Notes: generated by a model not told the origin, from the sequence alone. 37,804 nucleotides of DNA from Bacillus marinisedimentorum (GCF_001644195.2 NZ_LWBL02000025.1:1-37804); one strand, 5' to 3'. Shown: positions 21,861-29,287, numbered from the stretch's first letter. Numbers and translations are program-made.

Positions 21861-23843
21861 TCACCTGCTTTGAAACTGGGTTAAGCGATTTATTTTGAAC
21901 CGGGCTGCAGTTTTCCCGCCAAACAGTGCGATGAGCGTACCCATTGTCATAACAGCCCCTCCGAGCCAGATCCAGCTGACGAACGGATTCACCTTCACTT
22001 GCAATGTGGCGTTCTCTTGATTTTCCCAGGAGCTCAGTACAACATATAAATCTTCACGCCAGTTAGATTTAAGGGCGACTTCAGTTGACGGTTCGGGCCA
22101 TGTTTCATAAAAGATTTTCTCGGGCTTGACACTGCCCATCTCTTTCCCTTTGAACGTGACAGCCATGTTGGCATAAACGATTCCATTATTGTTTTCTCGG
22201 CGTTCCGCGAGTCCTTCAAACGTCAACTCATAGTCACCGATTGCAATTCTTTCACCTTTTCCCACCGTATGGATTTCTTCCTGTTCATACGTACTGGAAG
22301 CAATGACCCCGATTGCAATCAGGGCAATTCCGATGTGGACGACATAACCGCCGTAACGGCGCTGATTCTTTTTGAACAGCTTGTAAAATGCAGCCGCATA
22401 ATTCTCTCCTGTCGCTTTCCGCCTTGCTTTTGTGCCCGTCCAGAACTCCAGAATGTGGGCGAAAACCATATAAGCAACTGCAGTGAAGCCAATAATGGCA
22501 TAGATGCCGTTCAGCTTCATGAAAATGGCCAGCCCGATCCCAGCCGCCGCCGCAAGGATCAGCGGAACAGCCGTCGTTTTCGCGAATTTCTTTACGGCCG
22601 CTTTGTGCCACGGCAGGAGCGGGGATACCGCCATCAATAGAATCAGTCCGAGCATGATCGGAGCCATCACTTTATTGAAATATGGAGCTCCGACATTCAC
22701 CTTTGTGCCGGTGACGGCTTCAGAGATGAGCGGATACATCGTCCCCCAGAGAACCGCAAAGGCTGCTGCAAGAAAAATCATGTTATTCAGCAGAAAGCTG
22801 CTTTCCTTAGAAAAATAGGATTCAATTGGTGTGCTTTCACTTTTGATCAGCTGATAGCGGCTGCCGACAATGTACAGCGAAAACAGCATCATAAATGCCA
22901 TGAAAATCAGGAAGTAAGCGCCAAGGTTTTTATTTGTGAACGCATGGACACTTGTCAAAATCCCGCTTCTGACCAGGAATGTTCCAAACAGTGTAAGCAA
23001 GTAAGAGATGACAATCAGGCTGATGTTCCAAATCTTCAGCATGTTCTTCCGCTCCTGGATCATGACCGAGTGCAGGAAGGCTGATACAGTAAGCCAGGGG
23101 AGGAATGATGCATTTTCAACAGGGTCCCATGCCCAGTAGCCGCCCCAGCCAAGTTCAAGATACGCCCACCAGCCGCCGACGATATTTCCGATTGTCAGAA
23201 AAAGCCAGGCTGTCAGTGTCCACTTTCTTGTCAGTTTGATCCACTCTGCATCCATCCGTTTCATCATTAGCGCGGCAAGACCGAACGCAAACGGAACAGC
23301 CAGGCCTACATATCCGAGATAAAGCGCTACAGGGTGGATGATCATGCCCGGATTCTGCAGCATCGGGTTGAGCCCTTTGCCATCGGGAGGGATCGTATCT
23401 GTCATTGCAAATGGATTGGCATTCACCAGCATGACAAGGTAGAAAAACAGCATGTTCATGCACAAAATAATCGAGACGTACGGAATCATTTGATTGTTTT
23501 TATTCCTGGAGTAAACGACGATTGCACCGTACAAGCTGAGCAGCAACGTCCACAATAACAGGGACCCTTCATTGCCCGCCCAAAAAGCGGTCAGTTTGTA
23601 TACAAGCGGTAAATCAACATTCGTATAAGAAGCAACATATTTATATTGGAACTGGCTTGTCCCAAGCAGATAAAGGAGCCCAAAGGAGGCGATGCTCCCG
23701 ACAAATGCCAGAGAAAGAACTCCTCCTCTTGCACTTTCAATCCATTTCCTGCTTTTTGTCCTGAGACCGATTATATTTGCCGCTATACAATAAAGGGATA
23801 AAACAACCCCGAGAACGAGCGTGATGTTGCCTAACAAATACAT
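21861..23843 (-). CDS. ccmF: Cytochrome c heme lyase CcmF (NrfE/CycK family)
   Basis: A 660-aa membrane protein of normal CcmF length, with about 14-15 helices and a large C-terminal extracytoplasmic domain (from about residue 525). Conserved features: ASYTNVDLPLVYKLTAFWAGNEGSLL region, LNPMLQNPGMIIHPVALYLGYVG, and the heme-binding loop from GGWWAYLELGWGG to YWAWDPVENAS (residues 223-245). It ligates heme from CcmE to apocytochrome cysteines. AGGAGGTG precedes the ATG. It is the only heme lyase in the operon, yet NrfA needs a CxxCK ligation that E. coli handles with the separate NrfEFG set; this CcmF may do both. Confidence 0.96.
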   Translation of the reverse strand: MYLLGNITLVLGVVLSLYCIAANIIGLRTKSRKWIESARGGVLSLAFVGSIASFGLLYLLGTSQFQYKYVASYTNVDLPLVYKLTAFWAGNEGSLLLWTLLLSLYGAIVVYSRNKNNQMIPYVSIILCMNMLFFYLVMLVNANPFAMTDTIPPDGKGLNPMLQNPGMIIHPVALYLGYVGLAVPFAFGLAALMMKRMDAEWIKLTRKWTLTAWLFLTIGNIVGGWWAYLELGWGGYWAWDPVENASFLPWLTVSAFLHSVMIQERKNMLKIWNISLIVISYLLTLFGTFLVRSGILTSVHAFTNKNLGAYFLIFMAFMMLFSLYIVGSRYQLIKSESTPIESYFSKESSFLLNNMIFLAAAFAVLWGTMYPLISEAVTGTKVNVGAPYFNKVMAPIMLGLILLMAVSPLLPWHKAAVKKFAKTTAVPLILAAAAGIGLAIFMKLNGIYAIIGFTAVAYMVFAHILEFWTGTKARRKATGENYAAAFYKLFKKNQRRYGGYVVHIGIALIAIGVIASSTYEQEEIHTVGKGERIAIGDYELTFEGLAERRENNNGIVYANMAVTFKGKEMGSVKPEKIFYETWPEPSTEVALKSNWREDLYVVLSSWENQENATLQVKVNPFVSWIWLGGAVMTMGTLIALFGGKTAARFKINRLTQFQSR

Positions 23844-23864
23844 TTCTGCACCTCCTGGCGCCTT

Positions 23865-24317
23865 TTAAGAATTTTCATCGCTGCTGTAAATTTCTTTATG
23901 CATATCTTCGTCGTAATCTTCCATATCTTCGCCCTCATACTTGGAAGGGCATTTCGTCTGTACCTTTTCAGCCACAAAGACACCATTTTTCTCAAGCTTT
24001 CCTTCCACAATGACAATTACTTCAGCAGAAAAGTTATCAGGCTTGACGCCGTTGTAAGTGATATCGAGCGTTTCATCCGTATTCTGGTCAATCAATTCAA
24101 AATCAAGTTGGATCTTCCCGGCGTCCCACTTTACCGAGTCTTCATTCAGGAGACCCTGTGTCAGGACAAAATGGCCTGTATATTCCGACCGGTTTTGACT
24201 CAATTCACTGACGGTCACTTCTTTACTGCCGGCACTCGGCATTGTTGAAAACAGCATGATCATGACAGCCGCTGCGACAAGCGAAAATCCGAATATCAGT
24301 TTAGTGTTTTTACTCAT
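23865..24317 (-). CDS. ccmE: Heme chaperone CcmE, CxxxY variant
   Basis: 150 aa: N-terminal membrane anchor (LIFGFSLVAAAVMIMLFS) and an extracytoplasmic OB-fold. Strands are recognisable at VTVSELSQNRSEYTGHFVLTQG, LDITYNGVKPDNFSAEVIVIVEG and GVFVAEKVQTKCPSKYEG. The heme-binding residue of E. coli CcmE is a histidine in HxxxY; here the motif is C-P-S-K-Y with Cys123 and Tyr127. CxxxY-type CcmE is known from some archaea and Desulfovibrio-like bacteria. Its start overlaps the upstream gene by eight bases and GGGAGGG precedes it. It should carry heme from CcmC to CcmF. Confidence 0.93.
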   Translation of the reverse strand: MSKNTKLIFGFSLVAAAVMIMLFSTMPSAGSKEVTVSELSQNRSEYTGHFVLTQGLLNEDSVKWDAGKIQLDFELIDQNTDETLDITYNGVKPDNFSAEVIVIVEGKLEKNGVFVAEKVQTKCPSKYEGEDMEDYDEDMHKEIYSSDENS

Positions 24318-25302
24318 GATTTGACCCTCCCAGTCTTTTTAACAGTTCTTCATATTCTTGATGGCTAATCTTCTCTTCGGCAAGCATGGCACGAAGCTGG
24401 CGCCTTTTCTCCGCAAGTTCATTGCTTTTTCCCTTTGGGCTGCCTTTTCTATGTGAGGGGCGCTTTCGCTTTTTCAATAAAAGGACGAGAACTCCGCCTG
24501 AAACGACCGTTGTTGCACCGACGGCCCCAAATACCCAGCCAGTCGGCATTGTTTCATTTGGCTTTACCGTTGTGACCTTTGCACTGTCCCCTGCCATATC
24601 TTCCATCAATTCCATCGTTGTCTTCGTTGTGCTCCGCGTGTAAGAAAGGTTGAAAGATTTCTTTTCTTTAGGTTCAATCCCCTGGTACTGATAAATGAAC
24701 ATGTTCATTCCGTATGGATTTTCCTGGTGAATTTCCGGTGCTGGATCGAGTTTCATCTCTCCCGACTTCAATGGTTCCAAAAAAATGATGTTCAGTAGGC
24801 CGATGTCTGCAAAACTTTCAAAAGAATAAGCGAGTTCTTTTTTATCACCCTGAACGGTTAAAGGATTGATATAAAACTCAACTACAAACTTATACAAATC
24901 GCCTGGCTGTATTTTCTCCGTCGTCGTCCATGATAGAACTCCATTCTTTTTATCCAGTGAGTATTCAATTTCGGTCATCTCCTGCAGATCGCTTGAATAA
25001 TCCGCCACAAAACCGATTTTGAAGTTTTTTTCGCCAATCGGTAGCGGAAGCTGAACCTTCCCTTTTTGCGCTTGGTCTGACGTATTCATCAACGTGCCGT
25101 GATACCCGATTAAGACGGCAGGTTCCGACCGTTTCTTATCTTTTGGGTGATATGCGTATTCAGGCATGACCTGTACAGACAATTCTTCCATCTGCAGAAT
25201 GCCGCCGGCATCTTGTTTTTCAGCAGTTACAGTAAAAGGCTGACTGGTCGCCAGCAAAAAGGTAACAATAATTGCGGCCAACCGCTTATTCTTAAAGTTC
25301 AT
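24310..25302 (-). CDS. Secreted/membrane-anchored protein of the ccm-nrf operon, function unknown
   Basis: First gene of the operon, about 330 aa. I prefer the ATG at 25302 (AAGGGG eight bases upstream) over that at 25308 (two bases). Signal peptide (AAIIVTFLLATSQPFTVTAE), then about 200 aa of exported beta-sandwich (GYHGTLMNTSDQAQKGKVQL, DYSSDLQEMTEIEYSLD, LSWTTTEKIQPGDLYKFVVEFY). A membrane helix follows (WVFGAVGATTVVSGGVLVLLL) and then a basic cytoplasmic tail ending in a hairpin LAEEKISHQEYEELLKRL, like those of the two small CcmI-like proteins. The sandwich resembles cell-surface Ig-like modules but I cannot name it. It could be an accessory partner for heme transfer or cytochrome assembly; that is inference from position. 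Confidence 0.75.
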   Translation of the reverse strand: MNFKNKRLAAIIVTFLLATSQPFTVTAEKQDAGGILQMEELSVQVMPEYAYHPKDKKRSEPAVLIGYHGTLMNTSDQAQKGKVQLPLPIGEKNFKIGFVADYSSDLQEMTEIEYSLDKKNGVLSWTTTEKIQPGDLYKFVVEFYINPLTVQGDKKELAYSFESFADIGLLNIIFLEPLKSGEMKLDPAPEIHQENPYGMNMFIYQYQGIEPKEKKSFNLSYTRSTTKTTMELMEDMAGDSAKVTTVKPNETMPTGWVFGAVGATTVVSGGVLVLLLKKRKRPSHRKGSPKGKSNELAEKRRQLRAMLAEEKISHQEYEELLKRLGGSNHE

Positions 25303-25371
25303 TTCCATGTCCCCTTTTTAAAATCATGATAGGAAGTCGAATTACCATACGTTGGCAACTTTGTTACCTTA

Positions 25372-25414
25372 GTTTTACTTTTTTGTGACGCTCATAACTG
25401 TGATATGTATCACA
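25372..25414 (-). promoter_or_regulatory. FNR-type site and -10 element of the ccm-nrf operon
   Basis: TGTGATATGTATCACA (25399-25414) matches the CRP/FNR family site TGTGA-N6-TCACA exactly in both half-sites. On the minus strand a -10-like TAAAAC lies at 25377-25372, exactly where it should be if the site is centred at -41.5 from a start near 25365. This is the class II layout of B. subtilis Fnr promoters. The leader before the first start codon would be about 60 nt. Induction under oxygen limitation is the expected behaviour. Confidence 0.75.
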
Positions 25415-25420
25415 CATATT

Positions 25421-26010
25421 TGGCAGATTTGTATCGTTTGTGAACAGGAGGGCTTTCCGGAGCCGTCGCAGTGTTGAAAAACACTGATGAGACAAGGTAC
25501 AGCAGCGTTCTTGAATGAATTGTGAACTTTTGAACAAGACCAAAGGCGGATTGCTGCTTATGTTATGGATGTGATATTGAACCCTTAACACCTGGCGGTG
25601 AAATACCTGGTGAAGGGATAATGGACCCGGTTTTTCCGAGAGAATCTTTCAGAATGGGATTCCCCATCAGGACCATGCCATATCATTACCTTTTCTCGCC
25701 GAAAAACCACTTTTCCGCACCGTTCCCTGATCCCACGGCTACATGCCCGGAGTGCTGATAAAGCCCTTATCAACAATCCCCTCCAAAAATTGTTGCTTTA
25801 TACCGTCCTCTAATTGGACTGGCACGGAATCTCAATATGTTTCTTTAAAACTGCATTTGCTAATGTCAAAAGCTATCATTATTTCCTCTCATCATTTCCG
25901 GGCAGGCATAGAATTGTCCTGATGGCGAAACGGCCTGTGTATAAACAGGTGCAGAAACTGTCAATACTGGTTGCTGGCTTTATTTTTATACCTGAAGGAA
26001 GGTGCACGGT
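25421..26010. other. Gene-free divergent region between the ccm-nrf and ba3 operons
   Basis: About 590 bases with no supportable gene on either strand; short frames here have no ribosome sites. It must hold the ba3 oxidase promoter, but I found no clear -35/-10 pair. A half-site TGTGATATTGAAC lies near 25570 and was not counted as an FNR site. Confidence 0.45.
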
Positions 26011-26151
26011 GTGAATAAACAGACGGATCATGATAAACAAGCAAAATACGAAGAAAGATTGAAAGGAACATTTGCAGGGGTCTTCATGATTGGTGCTTCG
26101 ATTTTACTGTTATGGCTGGCAGCATTTTACCTGTATACTGACAGGCTTTAA
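26011..26151 (+). CDS. Small ba3-oxidase subunit IIa-like protein (46 aa)
   Basis: GTG start at 26011, preceded by AAGGAAGG. The peptide begins MNKQTDHDKQAKYEERLKG and has one membrane helix (FAGVFMIGASILLLWLAAFYLY). A charged N-terminus plus one helix directly before cbaB/cbaA is the layout of the short subunit IIa (cytochrome c oxidase subunit 2A) of ba3 oxidases. Its function in the complex is structural. It lies 18 bases before the subunit II gene and was too short for routine gene calling. Confidence 0.75.
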   Translation: MNKQTDHDKQAKYEERLKGTFAGVFMIGASILLLWLAAFYLYTDRL

Positions 26152-26169
26152 GAAAGGAGAAAACTCACA

Positions 26170-26652
26170 ATGATTCATATGCCTAAATATGAAAAAATCT
26201 GGATGGCAGTCGGAACCGGTTCTCTTATTCTATTTCTAATCGTACTTGGCATTATGGCAGGCTGGATGGGATTGAATCCATCAGATGGAATGGAAACAAC
26301 AGTAGAACCGGAAAATGTTGAATCGACTGCGCCTTTTAATGACCCGGGGCTGAAACAAATCGGACCGAATGAGTATGAGGCGACGATCGTTTCATATATT
26401 TTCGGCTACACCCCAAATCAAATAACGATTCCCGAGGGTGCGACCGTCCATTTTAAAATTACAAGCAAGGATATCGTCCATGGATTTTTTGTGCCGGGTA
26501 CGACGACAAATTTGATGGCTTTGCCGGGACATATCTCAGAGTACACACAGACATTTGATAAAGCTGGTGAATATCGGTTCATTTGCCATGAATATTGCGG
26601 CATCGGCCATCAGGTGATGTATGGAAGCATCATTGTTGAAGGGAAAGCATAA
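26170..26652 (+). CDS. cbaB: ba3-type cytochrome c oxidase subunit II (CuA)
   Basis: 160 aa: one N-terminal membrane helix (residues 14-33) and a cupredoxin domain outside. The CuA ligands are all present: His104 (DIVHGFF), then CHEYCGIGHQVM giving Cys139, Cys143, His147 and Met150. No cytochrome c domain is fused, in keeping with the short ba3 type. It receives electrons from a cytochrome c donor and passes them to subunit I. AAAGGAG precedes the ATG; the next gene starts 18 bases after the stop. Confidence 0.95.
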   Translation: MIHMPKYEKIWMAVGTGSLILFLIVLGIMAGWMGLNPSDGMETTVEPENVESTAPFNDPGLKQIGPNEYEATIVSYIFGYTPNQITIPEGATVHFKITSKDIVHGFFVPGTTTNLMALPGHISEYTQTFDKAGEYRFICHEYCGIGHQVMYGSIIVEGKA

Positions 26653-26670
26653 CGAAAGGGGAATGAAACA

Positions 26671-28371
26671 ATGAGTAAAACGGAATTCGGAGTTGAAGGC
26701 GGAGGAGAAAAAGCAGCTTTGACCGATTTCGAGTTTGAGCGCAAAGATACCAGGCTGATTCTTGCCCACCTCGTGTTTTCTTTTGCAGCCGTGCTCCTCG
26801 GGGCGCTCGCCGGCCTTCTACAGGTCATGCAGCGGAGCGGATGGATTGAATTGCCTCCGTGGCTCACCTATTATCAGCTGCTGACGGCGCACGGCGTTCT
26901 GCTCGCACTCGTTTTCACGACATTTTTTATTGTGGGCTATTTATTTTCAGGGGTGGCCCGTACGCTGGATGGCAAGCTGTCACCTGGTGCACGTATGCTG
27001 GGCTGGATTGGCTTCTACATGATGGCGGTCGGAACCATCATGGCGACCATCATGATTCTTGCCAATGAGGCGACCGTTTTGTATACCTTTTATGCACCGA
27101 TGAAAGCATCTCCGTGGTTTTATGTAGGCGCCGCACTCCTAATTGTGGGGAGCTGGTTCAGCGCGTTTGGCATCTTTGCGGCGTACATCCGCTGGCGGCG
27201 GACACGTAAGAAACATTCCTCGCCTCTGTTTGCCTATATGGCGGTCGCCACGATGATCTTATGGCTGCATGCCAGCCTTGCTGTGGCGGTGGAGGTCGTA
27301 TTTCAGCTCATCCCATGGTCGTTCGGCCTGGTTGATCGTGTGGATGTGGGCTTAAGCAGAGCACTATTCTGGTATTTCGGGCACGCACTCGTATATTTCT
27401 GGCTGCTGCCTGCCTATATTTACTGGTATGTGAATATCCCGCAGATTGTAGGCGGGAAAATTTTCAGCAATTCCTTGCCGCGGTTGACGTTCATCCTGTT
27501 TATCCTATTCTCGGTACCTGTCGGCTTTCATCACCAGTTGAATGAACCGGGCATTGAATCGTTCTGGAAGTTTTTACAGGTGGTATTAACGATGGCTGTT
27601 GTCATCCCATCCTTGCTGACGGCTTTCTCCCTGCTTGCCACATTTGAACTTGCAGGGCGCTCAAAGGGCGGAAAAGGGCTGTTCGGCTGGGTCAAAAAGA
27701 TGCCGTGGAAGGATGCGCGTTTCTTTGCGGCGGCGATGGGCATGCTCATTTTCATTCCGGCAGGTGCCGGCGGAATCATTAACGCCAGCTACCAGCTGAA
27801 CCAGATTGTCCATAACACGTGGTGGGTGACAGGGCATTTCCATCTCACCCTGGCCTCCACGGTATTGCTCACTTTTTTTGCCATAACCTATTGGCTGATC
27901 CCCGTCTTGACGAGAAGGGAATTTACGAAGCAGTTAAATAAATTGGCAATCGTCCAATCCATTATTTGGGCAGTCGGGATGCTCCTAATGGGAGGCATAA
28001 TGCACATTGTCGGCCTGCAGGGAGCACCGCGGCGGAGCAGCTATTCCACATACGGAGACCATGAACTGGCACTCAGCTGGATATCTTACAACCAGGTGAT
28101 TGCAGTTGGTGGCATCCTGCTCTTCATCGCCATCTTGCTCGTATTGTACATCTGGGCGAACCTGCTGTTTTTCGCGCCAAAAACAGATGAAACGATTGAA
28201 TACCCGATCGGCGTGATAAACGAACAAGCCGAGCACCCGCCAAGAATCCTTGAACGGTGGTCCGTCTGGATCGGTGTGTCGATTGCTCTTGTCCTGCTTG
28301 CATACACGATACCAATTTACCAGATGTTTATGCATGATCCGCCTGGATCACTGCCATACAAAAGCTGGTAA
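26671..28371 (+). CDS. cbaA: ba3-type cytochrome c oxidase subunit I
   Basis: 566 aa, about 13 membrane helices. Heme-copper ligands are visible: His of AHGVLLALVFTTFF (low-spin heme b), FGHALVYFWLLPAYIYWY (CuB His and the cross-linked Tyr), FHHQLNEPG (two CuB His), and WWVTGHFHLTLA (heme a3 and heme b His). There is no D- or K-channel of the A-family that I can see, consistent with B-type oxidases. It reduces O2 to water and pumps protons, and typically has high oxygen affinity. GAAAGGGG precedes the ATG. It ends in a strong terminator (28390-28432). Confidence 0.95.
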   Translation: MSKTEFGVEGGGEKAALTDFEFERKDTRLILAHLVFSFAAVLLGALAGLLQVMQRSGWIELPPWLTYYQLLTAHGVLLALVFTTFFIVGYLFSGVARTLDGKLSPGARMLGWIGFYMMAVGTIMATIMILANEATVLYTFYAPMKASPWFYVGAALLIVGSWFSAFGIFAAYIRWRRTRKKHSSPLFAYMAVATMILWLHASLAVAVEVVFQLIPWSFGLVDRVDVGLSRALFWYFGHALVYFWLLPAYIYWYVNIPQIVGGKIFSNSLPRLTFILFILFSVPVGFHHQLNEPGIESFWKFLQVVLTMAVVIPSLLTAFSLLATFELAGRSKGGKGLFGWVKKMPWKDARFFAAAMGMLIFIPAGAGGIINASYQLNQIVHNTWWVTGHFHLTLASTVLLTFFAITYWLIPVLTRREFTKQLNKLAIVQSIIWAVGMLLMGGIMHIVGLQGAPRRSSYSTYGDHELALSWISYNQVIAVGGILLFIAILLVLYIWANLLFFAPKTDETIEYPIGVINEQAEHPPRILERWSVWIGVSIALVLLAYTIPIYQMFMHDPPGSLPYKSW

Positions 28372-28389
28372 CAACAGACCAAAACCCAA

Positions 28390-28432
28390 AAACAGCCCGC
28401 TGAACAAAAGGTTCGGCGGGCTGTTTCTTTAC
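28390..28432 (+). terminator. Terminator of the ba3 operon
   Basis: AACAGCCCGCTGAAC / GTTCGGCGGGCTGTT stem (one mismatch) with a 5-nt loop, followed by TCTTT. Confidence 0.9.
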
Positions 28433-28498
28433 GGCATAATAATATAATAAATGTGCAAAAGAACAAAATTCCAGTTATTATTAAATAAATTGAAACCA

Positions 28499-28526
28499 TT
28501 GGTGCCTGGCAATTGCCAGGCACCAA
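28499..28526. repeat. Palindromic element, copy 2 (28-bp perfect palindrome)
   Basis: Core CCTGGCAATTGCCAGG extended by TTGGTG on the left and CACCAA on the right, giving perfect two-fold symmetry. With copies at 11678-11714 and 29618-29637 it forms a small dispersed family. It has no T-tract here and lies 126 bases after the ba3 stop. Confidence 0.7.
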
Positions 28527-28590
28527 ATGGTAAACTTAACAAACAGGAAACGCTTAAACTGATTAAAAAGCACCATGAGGATGTTGCGTG

Positions 28591-29133
28591 ATGAAACAGG
28601 AGTTATTGATATTGGCTGCTGCAGCGGTGATAGGGGCTTCGTTATATTGGTATACGGGGCAGCAGTCCTGCACGATTGCTGCAGGGTATGCAACGCCGCA
28701 GCAGGCAGCAGAACAGATTTTTGACGGAGAATGGTCCATCCCGATGCAGGAGGTCATTCACACATATGTCAATGAAAAAGGGACAAGTGCTTTTGTTTTC
28801 TTTTACAGCCAAATGAATGAACCGCATGATTATCTAGGTATCGCCCAGGCATCTAAAACCGACGAGGGCTGGGTGATTTCGGACGTATCCGGGGCAGGGC
28901 ATCTAAATCCTGCCAATACCGGAAACGAGACGATATCGTTCGAAAATCCAGCGGTCCTGACGGGTCTCGCCCCAGACGGAGCTGCTTCTGTGAGGAGCAA
29001 AGACACAGCAGCACAAATGATCGAGCTTCCGGGTAAGCCAGTTAACATCTGGTATGTCCCGGAATCCGACAGTAAAAATGCAGCGGAAGGCCGCTATCGA
29101 TTTTATGATGCAAATGACGATCCCATTCATTAG
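28591..29133 (+). CDS. Exported/anchored protein, function unknown (about 180 aa)
   Basis: Start ATG 28591 (a GTG lies one codon before it) with GAGG ten bases upstream. N-terminal hydrophobic segment (LLILAAAAVIGASLYWY) acts as signal or anchor. The exported part contains a single Cys28 and a domain with AAEQIFDGEWSIPMQEVIHTYV, then TSAFVFFYSQMNEPHDYLGIAQA. It resembles Bacillus hypothetical proteins with a PepSY-like or NTF2-like beta-alpha pattern, but I cannot assign it. It has its own terminator. Confidence 0.65.
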   Translation: MKQELLILAAAAVIGASLYWYTGQQSCTIAAGYATPQQAAEQIFDGEWSIPMQEVIHTYVNEKGTSAFVFFYSQMNEPHDYLGIAQASKTDEGWVISDVSGAGHLNPANTGNETISFENPAVLTGLAPDGAASVRSKDTAAQMIELPGKPVNIWYVPESDSKNAAEGRYRFYDANDDPIH

Positions 29134-29200
29134 GGCATGCCTGAAAACCAAATCAACTCAGTTCATGATTCATAGATGGAAAACGTAAAATAGCAGACAA

Positions 29201-29241
29201 ATTAACAGGCGGATCCAGTTAGGAATCCGCCTGTTAATTTT
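29201..29241 (+). terminator. Terminator after the 28591-29133 gene
   Basis: ATTAACAGGCGGATCC pairs with GGAATCCGCCTGTTAAT (one bulged A), followed by TTTTG. Confidence 0.8.
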
Positions 29242-29287
29242 GTTATGGTGAAAGCTGAATGAAGTACTGTTAGTTTTAAAACAGGGA

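Noticed and set aside
25560-25590. Second FNR site TGTGATATTGAAC
   Set aside because: Only one half-site matches; not enough to claim a site for the ba3 operon.
25364-25776. Short minus-strand frames in the nrf-ba3 divergent region
   Set aside because: They cover the FNR site and promoter, start without ribosome sites and have unlike-coding composition.
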